NCBI RefSeq assembly: GCF_000710775.1 | Contig: NZ_JOJP01000001.1 | Coordinates: 4,574,232 to 4,638,231, forward strand | DNA length: 64,000 nucleotides | From: Endozoicomonas elysicola | GTDB taxonomy: Bacteria > Pseudomonadota > Gammaproteobacteria > Pseudomonadales > Endozoicomonadaceae | Direction of reading: 5' to 3' | Shown: positions 35,443 through 42,827 of the stretch, piece after piece | How the letters are laid out: each line of letters begins with the position of its first letter | How positions within the stretch are numbered: position 1 is the first letter of the stretch | The notes under the pieces: generated by a model | Told to the model about the DNA's origin: nothing | Databases searched by the model: none | The model's input: only the letters and a program-made list of their open reading frames with translations | Translations under genes and position numbers: made by a program

Positions 35443-38058
35443 TTATTTACCGTAGTAAGCCTTCCTCAACAGCTCTTCCAGCTCAGAAATCAATGGCAAA
35501 CGAGGGTTCGCCGTTGTCGTTTGGTCTTCAAATGCGTGGTTAGCCAGCATACTGATTTTGCTCTTGAACAGAGATTCATCAACACCAATCTCCTGAATAG
35601 TTGCAGGCATATCCAGTCGCTTCATCAAGTCACGAACCGCATTAGCCAGAGATTTAACCCCCTCTTCCGGAGTCTTGGCAGGCAAGCCCAGCATTTTGGC
35701 AATCTCAGCATACTTCTCATGAGCAATGTAGTACTGATATTTCGGGAATGATGCCACCTTGGTTGGATTAGGGCAGCCGTTATACTCAATCACATGTGGC
35801 AATAACACCGCATTGGCCTGACCGTGAGAAATATGAAGCTCATTACCCAGCTTATGAGCGATCGCATGGTTTACCCCCAGGAATGCGTTGGCAAATGCCA
35901 TACCGGCAATACAGGAAGCATTATGCATTTTCTCACGCGCTTTTCTGTCGGCAGTTTCATAAGACTGTGGCAGATAATCAAAGACCAGCTGGATGGCTTT
36001 CATAGCCAGCGCATCGGTGTAGTCTGAAGCCATGATGGACACATAAGCTTCTATTGCATGGGTCAGCACATCCAGACCAGTATCTGCAGCCACTTTCTTA
36101 GGAACCGTCAGCACCAGATTAGGATCAATGATCGCCACATCAGGCGTCAGCTCATAGTCAGCCAGTGGGTACTTGGCTCCTTTTTCCTTGTCGGTAATAA
36201 CAGCGAACGACGTCACCTCAGAACCAGTACCGGATGTGGTTGGAATCGCAACCAGCTTTGCCTTCTTGCCCAGATGCGGGAATTTATAGACACGCTTGCG
36301 GATATCCAGGAATTTCTGGGCCATACCGGCAAAGTCAGCATCTGGCTGTTCGTAGAAAAGCCACATCCCCTTAGCCGCATCAATCGGTGAACCACCACCC
36401 AGGGCAATGATTACATCCGGATTAAAGCGCGCCATTTCGCGAGCACCATTGCGAACCGTTTCCAGGCTTGGATCAGGCTCAACCTGATTGAAAATTTCAA
36501 CCTGAACCGGCGTAGAACGCTTTCTCAAGTGGTATAGGATTTTATCAACATAGCCCAGAGACTGAATAATCTCATCGGTAACGATAAATACACGAGAGAT
36601 GTCCTGCATCTTTTCAAGATACTGAAGAGAGTTAGCCTCGAAGTAGATTTTTCTGGGAAGTTTAAACCATTGCATATTGACCCGGCGTTTAGCGACACGC
36701 TTCACGTTAATCAAGTTAACAGCAGATACGTTGGACGTTGTACTGTTACCGCCGTAGGTACCACATCCCAGGGTCAGGGAAGGCATATTGGTATTGTAAA
36801 TATCACCAATGGCGCCATGAGTACTTGGTGAGTTGATGATGATACGACCCGCTTTCATGGCCAGAGAGAACTCATCAATCACCTGATTATCCTGGGCATG
36901 AAGCACGGCAGAGTGACCAAGGCCACCAAAGTTCAACATTTGATCCGCCAGCTCAATAGCATGGTGCGCATCTTTAGCCTTAAGCACACCCAAAACTGGA
37001 GACAGCTTCTCACGTGACAGCGGGAACTCTGGACCTACCCCCTCAATTTCTGCAGCCAGAATGCGGGTATTCTCAGGAACTTTGATACCAGCCAGCTCTG
37101 CAATATAAGAAGGCTTCATGCCAACAATCTTACTATTTACATGACCGTCATGAATGACCACTTCAGCCAGCCGTCTGGTTTCTTCAGGCGTGGTGAAGTA
37201 AACATTCTGAGACTTCAGCTCTTTGATGACCTCTTTATAAACCGCCTGATGAACAATCGCAGCCTGTTCAGAAGCGCAAATCATACCGTTGTCGAAACTT
37301 TTGGACATGACCAGGTCATTACAGGCCTGTTTGATGTCGGCTGACTGATCAATAATGCAAGGTACGTTACCAGAACCCACACCCAGCGCAGGCTTACCGG
37401 AAGAGTAAGCTGCTCGAACCATGCCGGAACCTCCAGTCGCCAGAATGACGGCAACTTCAGGGTGTGTCATCAACTTCTGAGTAGCCTCAATGGAGGGATG
37501 CTCCACCCACAGCACACAGTCATCAGGTGCACCGGCTGCAACCGCCGCATCGCGAACAATCCGGGCAGCCTCACTGGAACATTTTTGTGCAGAAGGGTGG
37601 AAGGCAAAAATAATAGGGTTACGGGTTTTGGTAGAAATAATAGACTTGAACATGGTGGTGGATGTCGGGTTGGTCACCGGAGTAACCCCACAAACAATAC
37701 CTACAGGTTCAGCAACCAGCATAAAGTCTTCTTCAGCGTTATCTTCAATAACGCCTACCGTCTTATCATACTTGATGGAGTGGTAAACATACTCTGTCGC
37801 AAAAATGTTTTTGGTAACCTTATCTTCAAGGATACCACGACCAGTCTCCTCAACCGCCATTCGGGCAAGCTCCATATGAGCAGCCTGACCAGCCAGTGCC
37901 ATGGCTTTTGTCACCCTGTCGACATCTTCCTGCGTCAGCTTAAGAAACTTCTCCCTTGCAACCATTGCCCGCTCAATTAATGCATTAATCTGAGCATCAA
38001 CATCCTGAACAACCGCATCTTTATTTACGGTTTTTTCAGCCTGCTTTTTTCCGGCCAT
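35443..38058 (-). CDS. adhE: Bifunctional acetaldehyde-CoA/alcohol dehydrogenase AdhE
   Basis: The 871-residue fusion has an N-terminal CoA-acylating aldehyde dehydrogenase (about 1-440; catalytic cysteine in SFDNGMICASEQ) and a C-terminal iron-dependent alcohol dehydrogenase (about 450-871; GGGSPIDAAKG and metal histidines around GVNHAIAHKLG and ISHGQANAVLLPH). It turns acetyl-CoA into ethanol, re-oxidising two NADH, and forms spirosomes in E. coli. Length is normal (E. coli 891). Its presence implies fermentative capacity. Confidence 0.95.
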   Translation of the reverse strand: MAGKKQAEKTVNKDAVVQDVDAQINALIERAMVAREKFLKLTQEDVDRVTKAMALAGQAAHMELARMAVEETGRGILEDKVTKNIFATEYVYHSIKYDKTVGVIEDNAEEDFMLVAEPVGIVCGVTPVTNPTSTTMFKSIISTKTRNPIIFAFHPSAQKCSSEAARIVRDAAVAAGAPDDCVLWVEHPSIEATQKLMTHPEVAVILATGGSGMVRAAYSSGKPALGVGSGNVPCIIDQSADIKQACNDLVMSKSFDNGMICASEQAAIVHQAVYKEVIKELKSQNVYFTTPEETRRLAEVVIHDGHVNSKIVGMKPSYIAELAGIKVPENTRILAAEIEGVGPEFPLSREKLSPVLGVLKAKDAHHAIELADQMLNFGGLGHSAVLHAQDNQVIDEFSLAMKAGRIIINSPSTHGAIGDIYNTNMPSLTLGCGTYGGNSTTSNVSAVNLINVKRVAKRRVNMQWFKLPRKIYFEANSLQYLEKMQDISRVFIVTDEIIQSLGYVDKILYHLRKRSTPVQVEIFNQVEPDPSLETVRNGAREMARFNPDVIIALGGGSPIDAAKGMWLFYEQPDADFAGMAQKFLDIRKRVYKFPHLGKKAKLVAIPTTSGTGSEVTSFAVITDKEKGAKYPLADYELTPDVAIIDPNLVLTVPKKVAADTGLDVLTHAIEAYVSIMASDYTDALAMKAIQLVFDYLPQSYETADRKAREKMHNASCIAGMAFANAFLGVNHAIAHKLGNELHISHGQANAVLLPHVIEYNGCPNPTKVASFPKYQYYIAHEKYAEIAKMLGLPAKTPEEGVKSLANAVRDLMKRLDMPATIQEIGVDESLFKSKISMLANHAFEDQTTTANPRLPLISELEELLRKAYYGK

Positions 38059-38774
38059 GATTATCGCCCTCTAGTAGTTAACCAAGATAACCTTTAAAAA
38101 ACTGTCTATAATTCCGAGGCTATTCGTTTTAAATCTTCGCTCGGAATAGAAATACTGTTTAATAAGCTGGCAACCATCAGATGTCCGTCTTTTATTTCAA
38201 CATCCTCAAGATAGTGCATCCTGACTATTAATGCCTGACCATTGCCATTTACTGATAAATTCTATCTGTCGACAAACCAGCAAATTTCAAGCTTTGCGAA
38301 TTCATCGAACAGCTCAAAGCCTTATATTCCAAAAAATCATTACAATTAATTAATTTTATTATTTTAGATATATATCGATTGCTGTTTTCAGCATTACAAC
38401 ACAAGAAAACCACAAAAAAACTGACTCAAATCAAAAAACTTCTATTGATTTTTTTTCCAAAAAGAGAATCAAAACCTATCAACACCATTCATACATTGAC
38501 ATGACTTTTCCCATACATAATCCCCAAAATACTGATAAAAACAGCATTCTTAATAAAAACCAATAAACTAAAAAAAACATTTTCAAAATCAAACCATAAA
38601 GCCAACGACATCCAATCAAATAAAATCAAAGACAAACACCAGCCAACAATAGTTACAAAACCAATCCCACTACGCTTTTTATTCATTAGGAAAAAATCCT
38701 TACCTGTTGTAACCTACCCATTTCATTCTGATTGAAATATTGCCACCCCCTTTGGATGAGGAATAATCAAACCA
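38059..38774. other. AT-rich 716-base gap between divergent adhE and fbaA
   Basis: The middle part (38330-38700) is very AT-rich and holds one possible small membrane-protein gene on the minus strand. The rest probably contains the adhE and fbaA control regions; I recognise no specific operator. Confidence 0.4.
38489..38686 (-). CDS. Possible small membrane protein, 65 aa
   Basis: The 65-residue frame encodes a basic N-terminus followed by two hydrophobic helices (about 8-30 and 37-58). AAGGA lies upstream of the ATG, though at a longer than usual distance. Long AT-rich DNA yields hydrophobic frames by chance, so this call is tentative. No family is recognised. Confidence 0.35.
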   Translation of the reverse strand: MNKKRSGIGFVTIVGWCLSLILFDWMSLALWFDFENVFFSLLVFIKNAVFISILGIMYGKSHVNV

Positions 38775-39848
38775 ATGTCCCAAAAAATCATGGACCTGGT
38801 AAAGCCAGGCGTAGTTACCGGTGATGACGTTCAGAAAATCTTTGAGGCTGCCAAAGCCGGTGAATTTGCACTGCCAGCAGTGAACGTTGTTGGCACCGAT
38901 TCAATCAACGCAGTTCTTGAAGCTGCTGCCAAGGCCAAGTCACCAGTCATCATTCAGTTCTCTAACGGTGGCGCATCCTACTTCGCAGGCAAAGGCCTTA
39001 AAACTGACCCTGCTGGCGCCCTGGGTGCCATTGCTGGCGCAAAATATGTCCACGCAGTTGCAGAAGCTTACGGCATTCCTGTTCTCCTCCATACTGACCA
39101 CGCCGCACGCAAGCTGCTGCCATGGATTGATGCCCTACTGACTGCGGGTGAAGAGTTTTACGAGCAGAACGGTAAGCCACTGTTCTCTTCTCACATGATT
39201 GACCTGTCTGAAGAGTCTCTGGAAGAAAACATTGCCACTTGCGCCGAATACCTGAAGCGCATGGCCAAGATGGACATGACTCTGGAATTTGAACTGGGCT
39301 GCACCGGTGGCGAAGAAGATGGCGTGGACAACTCTCACATGGATAGCTCCATGCTGTACACCCAGCCAGAAGACGTAGCCTACGCTTACGAAATTCTGAG
39401 CAAAATCAGCCCACGCTTCACCATCGCTGCTTCTTTCGGCAACGTTCATGGTGTTTACAAGCCAGGCAATGTTCAGCTGACACCAAAGATTCTGGACAAC
39501 TCCCAGAAATACTGCTCTGAAAAATTCGGCATTCCAGCCAAATCTCTGAACTTCGTATTCCACGGTGGTTCCGGTTCTACCCTGGAAGAAATCCGCGAAT
39601 CAGTATCCTACGGTGTAGTGAAGATGAATATCGACACTGATACTCAGTGGGCATGCTGGGAAGGCGTTCTGAACTACTACAAGAAAAACGAAGCTTACCT
39701 GCAGGGCCAGCTGGGCAACCCTGAAGGCGCAGACAAGCCGAACAAGAAGTTCTATGATCCTCGCGTATGGCTGCGCGCAGGACAGGAGACCATGATCTCC
39801 CGTCTTGAGCAGGCACATCAAGATCTGAACAGCATCGACGTACTGTAA
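38775..39848 (+). CDS. fbaA: Class II fructose-bisphosphate aldolase
   Basis: The 357-residue zinc-dependent aldolase matches E. coli FbaA in length. The metal and catalytic region HTDHAARKLLPW lies at residues 106-117, GCTGGEEDGVDN about 175-186, and phosphate-binding GGSGST near 264. It cleaves fructose 1,6-bisphosphate. A second, unrelated class I aldolase gene follows 170 bases downstream in the same direction. Confidence 0.95.
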   Translation: MSQKIMDLVKPGVVTGDDVQKIFEAAKAGEFALPAVNVVGTDSINAVLEAAAKAKSPVIIQFSNGGASYFAGKGLKTDPAGALGAIAGAKYVHAVAEAYGIPVLLHTDHAARKLLPWIDALLTAGEEFYEQNGKPLFSSHMIDLSEESLEENIATCAEYLKRMAKMDMTLEFELGCTGGEEDGVDNSHMDSSMLYTQPEDVAYAYEILSKISPRFTIAASFGNVHGVYKPGNVQLTPKILDNSQKYCSEKFGIPAKSLNFVFHGGSGSTLEEIRESVSYGVVKMNIDTDTQWACWEGVLNYYKKNEAYLQGQLGNPEGADKPNKKFYDPRVWLRAGQETMISRLEQAHQDLNSIDVL

Positions 39849-39856
39849 CCTCCCCC

Positions 39857-39877
39857 GGTGCCGGCATTGCCGGCACC
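39857..39877 (+). terminator. Strong hairpin after fbaA
   Basis: GGTGCCGGC and GCCGGCACC form a perfect 9-bp stem with a 3-base loop eight bases after the fbaA stop. It lacks an immediate T tract, so it may attenuate rather than end transcription toward the next aldolase gene. Confidence 0.55.
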
Positions 39878-40019
39878 CTATCACTCCCCCAATCCGATTA
39901 CTGTATTTTTTATTGCAAGTTCACTCATCGCGCCCCCCGAAAGAAAAGAAATTCCACTTCACTATCCCGCTCTATGGTTTATCTTTCATCTCAGTGACTA
40001 TCAACATGAAGGAGTATTC

Positions 40020-40922
40020 ATGATGGCATCACAAACTCACTCTGCCATGCTGCAACGGGTAAAAACAGGCAATGGCTTCATTGCAGCACTGGATCAAAGT
40101 GGCGGCAGCACACCACAGGCATTACAGCACTATGGCATTGAACCAGATCAATACAATGGTGATGAAGAGATGTTTGCCAAGGTCCATGAAATGCGAACCC
40201 GTATTATCACCAGCGCCGTATTTGACAGCACACGAATACTGGGAGCTATTCTGTTTGAGAATACCCTGGACCGAAACATCGAAGGCATACCTTCTGCCGA
40301 ATTTCTATGGCAAAAAAAGCAGATTGTTCCCTTTTTGAAAGTAGACAAAGGACTCGCCTTGGAAAACAACGGTGCTCAACTGATGAACCCCATGCCACAA
40401 CTGGACACCCTACTGTCAAAGGCCAGCGCCCAGAACGTATTTGGCACCAAAATGCGATCAGTGATTAAAAAAGCCGATAGCACTGGAATTACTGAAGTTG
40501 TCCAGCAACAGTTTGAGGTCGGGAAGCAGATTATTGCGGCAGGCCTGATACCGATTATTGAGCCTGAAGTCGATATCAATAGTCCGGATAAATCCGACTC
40601 AGAAGCAATTTTAAGGACAGAAATCCTGAAACAGCTGAACACCCTGCCCGATACTCAACAAGTCATGCTAAAACTATCCCTACCTAATGAGGCCGACTTT
40701 TACAAGCCACTGGTCGACCACCCCCGAGTTCTGAAAGTAGTTGCCCTGTCCGGTGGCTACCCACTGGAAGACGCCAATGTCAAACTGGCGGCAAACCATG
40801 GCATCATTGCCAGCTTTTCAAGAGTGCTCACCAATGGGCTATCTGCCCAGCAGAGTGATGATTCGTTTAATGCCACACTGAACAGCACGATTGAAAGTAT
40901 TTACCAATCATCCCTGACATAA
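40020..40922 (+). CDS. fda: Class I fructose-bisphosphate aldolase (staphylococcal Fda type)
   Basis: The 300-residue metal-independent Schiff-base aldolase closely resembles the class I enzyme of Staphylococcus: GNGFIAALDQSGGSTPQAL, VPFLKVDKGL, FGTKMRS, IPIIEPEVDIN, VMLKLSLP and VVALSGGYP. GGAG sits five bases before the first of two adjacent ATG codons. The frame continues 54 codons upstream, but that part overlaps the fbaA hairpin and has no family support. It is likely a lower-iron/zinc or gluconeogenic backup for FbaA (inference). Confidence 0.9.
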   Translation: MMASQTHSAMLQRVKTGNGFIAALDQSGGSTPQALQHYGIEPDQYNGDEEMFAKVHEMRTRIITSAVFDSTRILGAILFENTLDRNIEGIPSAEFLWQKKQIVPFLKVDKGLALENNGAQLMNPMPQLDTLLSKASAQNVFGTKMRSVIKKADSTGITEVVQQQFEVGKQIIAAGLIPIIEPEVDINSPDKSDSEAILRTEILKQLNTLPDTQQVMLKLSLPNEADFYKPLVDHPRVLKVVALSGGYPLEDANVKLAANHGIIASFSRVLTNGLSAQQSDDSFNATLNSTIESIYQSSLT

Positions 40923-41007
40923 ACTGCGAGCCTTTAGAAACAAACCACTCCCAGCCCTGCACATAACCCTTACAATGCCTGGTTCAAAACGGATAAAAGT
41001 CACGCAC

Positions 41008-41039
41008 AAAAAAAGCCAGTCCATTTGGACTGGCTTTTT
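41008..41039. terminator. Bidirectional terminator between fda and the tRNA array
   Basis: AAAAAGCCAGTCC and GGACTGGCTTTTT form a 13-bp stem around ATTT. With T runs on both strands it can end the fda transcript on the plus strand and the tRNA precursor on the minus strand. Confidence 0.88.
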
Positions 41040-41042
41040 AAT

Positions 41043-41118
41043 TGGAGCGGGAAACGAGGTTCGAACTCGCGACCTCAACCTTGGCAAGGTTGCGCTCTAC
41101 CAACTGAGCTATTCCCGC
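41043..41118 (-). tRNA. tRNA-Gly(GCC), last gene of the array
   Basis: A 76-base cloverleaf with encoded CCA: acceptor GCGGGAA/TTCCCGC, anticodon loop TTGCCAA and T-loop TTCGAAC. It is identical to the other intact Gly copies. Confidence 0.96.
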
Positions 41119-41176
41119 ATATTTGAGTCATCAGCTTAAAAGCTGGACACCACTGCTTACACAATAACTGTAATAG

Positions 41177-41252
41177 TGGCGTCCCCTAGGGGACTCGAAC
41201 CCCTGTTACCGCCGTGAAAGGGCGGTGTCCTAGGCCACTAGACGAAGGGGAC
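41177..41252 (-). tRNA. tRNA-Glu(UUC)
   Basis: Identical to the tRNA-Glu at 63-138; anticodon loop CTTTCAC, CCA encoded. Confidence 0.96.
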
Positions 41253-41271
41253 ACATACATCAAACGATGTT

Positions 41272-41347
41272 TGGTGGAGCTAAGCGGGATCGAACCGCTG
41301 ACCTCAACACTGCCAGTGTTGCGCTCTCCCAGCTGAGCTATAGCCCC
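41272..41347 (-). tRNA. tRNA-Ala(GGC)
   Basis: A 76-base cloverleaf with acceptor GGGGCTA/TAGCTCC (one G-T pair), anticodon loop CTGGCAG, T-loop TTCGATC and encoded CCA. Confidence 0.96.
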
Positions 41348-41401
41348 ATATCAACCTGCCGTATTATGCCATTTTTCATAACAAATACAACATATTGAAA
41401 C

Positions 41402-41477
41402 TGGAGCGGGAAACGAGGTTCGAACTCGCGACCTCAACCTTGGCAAGGTTGCGCTCTACCAACTGAGCTATTCCCGC
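41402..41477 (-). tRNA. tRNA-Gly(GCC)
   Basis: Intact Gly copy, identical to 41043-41118. It begins the tandemly repeated Gly-Glu part of the array when read left to right. Confidence 0.96.
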
Positions 41478-41530
41478 AATGAAGATGATTTTAAGGGTTC
41501 TTCAAACCCTGCTCTCTATAAAGAGATAAG

Positions 41531-41606
41531 TGGCGTCCCCTAGGGGACTCGAACCCCTGTTACCGCCGTGAAAGGGCGGTGTCCTAGGCCACTAGACGAA
41601 GGGGAC
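41531..41606 (-). tRNA. tRNA-Glu(UUC)
   Basis: Identical Glu copy. With its left spacer and part of the adjacent Gly it forms the 141-base stretch repeated exactly at 1-141. Confidence 0.96.
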
Positions 41607-41654
41607 GCAATCCTTCTTATTCAAATGACACAATCATCATTTGAACTCTAGATT

Positions 41655-41730
41655 TGGAGCGGGAAACGAGGTTCGAACTCGCGACCTCAACCTTGGCAAG
41701 GTTGCGCTCTACCAACTGAGCTATTCCCGC
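41655..41730 (-). tRNA. tRNA-Gly(GCC)
   Basis: Intact Gly copy, identical in sequence to 41043-41118. Confidence 0.96.
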
Positions 41731-41797
41731 AGTGAAGATAATTTTAGGGATTCTTCAAACCCTGCTCTCCGACTCTCAATAAAGAGAAGAGAATAAG

Positions 41798-41873
41798 TGG
41801 CGTCCCCTAGGGGACTCGAACCCCTGTTACCGCCGTGAAAGGGCGGTGTCCTAGGCCACTAGACGAAGGGGAC
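41798..41873 (-). tRNA. tRNA-Glu(UUC)
   Basis: Identical Glu copy. Its spacer to the next Gly (41731-41797) is 14 bases longer than the one at 41478-41530. Confidence 0.96.
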
Positions 41874-41922
41874 GCAAAACCTTCTAATTCAAATGACGCA
41901 ACGATCACTTGAACTCTAGATT

Positions 41923-42011
41923 TGGAGCGGGAAACGAGGTTCATTCTTGTTACAAGAAAGCGCGACCTCAACCTTAGCAAGCTTGCGCTCTACCAACTGA
42001 GCTCTTCCCGC
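41923..42011 (-). tRNA. Aberrant tRNA-Gly-like unit, anticodon GCU, T-arm replaced by a hairpin
   Basis: At 89 bases it is 13 longer than tRNA-Gly. The acceptor ends, D-arm and CCA are those of tRNA-Gly, but the T-arm segment GAACTC (plus strand) is replaced by 19 bases containing the palindrome TTCTTGTAACAAGAA. The anticodon loop reads TTGCTAA (anticodon GCT, a Ser codon reader). The anticodon stem has a G-G mismatch and conserved T8 is G. It is probably a pseudo-tRNA, but the same hairpin recurs at 42180-42268, so it is not random decay. Confidence 0.6.
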
Positions 42012-42054
42012 AATGAAGATGGATTATAAAGGCTCTTCAAACCTTGTCTATAAG

Positions 42055-42130
42055 TGGCGTCCCCTAGGGGACTCGAACCCCTGTTACCGCCGTGAAAGGG
42101 CGGTGTCCTAGGCCACTAGACGAAGGGGAC
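42055..42130 (-). tRNA. tRNA-Glu(UUC)
   Basis: Identical Glu copy, intact although it lies between the two aberrant Gly-like units. Confidence 0.96.
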
Positions 42131-42179
42131 GCAAAACCTTCTGATTCAAATGATACAACGATCACTCAAACTCTAGATT

Positions 42180-42268
42180 TGGAGCGGGAAACGAGGTTCA
42201 TTCTTGTTACAAGAAAGTGCGACCTCAACCTTGTCAAGGTTGCGCTCTATCAGCTGAGCTATTCCCGC
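42180..42268 (-). tRNA. Aberrant tRNA-Gly-like unit, anticodon GAC, T-arm replaced by a hairpin
   Basis: An 89-base unit with intact acceptor stem, T8, D-arm (with changes GCTGATA), CCA and a perfectly paired anticodon stem CAACC/GGTTG around loop TTGACAA (anticodon GAC, a Val codon reader). The T-arm carries the same 19-base replacement with palindrome TTCTTGTAACAAGAA as the unit at 41923-42011. Apart from the T-arm it would fold well, so it could be expressed and processed. Function unknown. Confidence 0.6.
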
Positions 42269-42311
42269 AATGAAGATGGATTATAAAGGCTCTTCAGACC
42301 TTGTCTATAAG

Positions 42312-42387
42312 TGGCGTCCCCTAGGGGACTCGAACCCCTGTTACCGCCGTGAAAGGGCGGTGTCCTAGGCCACTAGACGAAGGGGAC
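42312..42387 (-). tRNA. tRNA-Glu(UUC)
   Basis: Identical Glu copy; first Glu gene in transcription order. Confidence 0.96.
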
Positions 42388-42435
42388 GCAATCCTTCTGA
42401 CTTAAATGATATAAAAACCACTTAAGCTCTAGATT

Positions 42436-42511
42436 TGGAGCGGGAAACGAGGTTCGAACTCGCGACCTCAACCTTGGCAAGGTTGCGCTCTACCAACTGA
42501 GCTATTCCCGC
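42436..42511 (-). tRNA. tRNA-Gly(GCC)
   Basis: Intact Gly copy, identical to the others and second in transcription order, eight bases after tRNA-Ala. Confidence 0.96.
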
Positions 42512-42519
42512 AATAAAAA

Positions 42520-42595
42520 TGGTGGAGCTAAGCGGGATCGAACCGCTGACCTCAACACTGCCAGTGTTGCGCTCTCCCAGCTGAGCTATAGCCCC
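42520..42595 (-). tRNA. tRNA-Ala(GGC), first gene of the array
   Basis: Identical to the tRNA-Ala at 41272-41347. It is the promoter-proximal gene of the array. Confidence 0.96.
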
Positions 42596-42652
42596 AAAAC
42601 CTTCGCAGCAACAATACTCAAAGTATTTAACAACTGCTTTTGCTTTAGCGCC

Positions 42653-42663
42653 TTTCAAAGAGC
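42653..42663 (-). promoter_or_regulatory. BoxA-like antitermination element in the tRNA leader
   Basis: On the minus strand the leader contains GCTCTTTGAAA, close to the rRNA boxA core GCTCTTTAACA, between the promoter and the first tRNA. The match is partial. Confidence 0.35.
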
Positions 42664-42695
42664 TCTTTAATTTTGCCCCCCGAAACGCAGGGCGA

Positions 42696-42724
42696 ATGAT
42701 ATGGATGCCCCCCTATCCTGTCAA
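42696..42724 (-). promoter_or_regulatory. Strong sigma70 promoter of the tRNA array
   Basis: On the minus strand a perfect -35 TTGACA (42719-42724) and -10 TATCAT (42696-42701) are separated by 17 bases. A GC-rich discriminator (TCGCCCTGCG) follows, typical of stringently controlled stable-RNA promoters. It lies about 100 bases before the first tRNA. Confidence 0.8.
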
Positions 42725-42780
42725 GCGTCGCTTATAAAAATTATTATTGAATAACTACGCAGTTATAAACCTTTTTATAA

Positions 42781-42804
42781 AAAAGGCCGGTATTTCCACC
42801 GGCC
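42781..42804 (-). terminator. Rho-independent terminator of gltX
   Basis: GGCCGGT and ACCGGCC form a 7-bp stem around a 6-base loop; on the minus strand a TT-T-rich run (TTTTTTATAAAAA) follows. It separates gltX from the tRNA promoter. Confidence 0.8.
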
Positions 42805-42827
42805 CCAAAGCAAAGCAGAGTCTCTGC

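Larger units (their letters stand above)
41402..42511 (-). repeat. Tandem array of Gly-Glu tRNA units, period about 253-268 bases
   Basis: Gly-type units begin at 41402, 41655, 41923, 42180 and 42436, with a tRNA-Glu between each pair. The spacers are also similar between units, for example a spacer ending CTCTAGATTT before each Gly, so the whole unit including spacers was duplicated. Units three and four carry the aberrant Gly genes. Confidence 0.9.

Noticed and set aside
41043-42595. Regular direct repeats resembling a CRISPR array
   Set aside because: The repeated blocks fold as complete tRNAs with CCA ends and the period is about 256 bases, far larger than a CRISPR unit.
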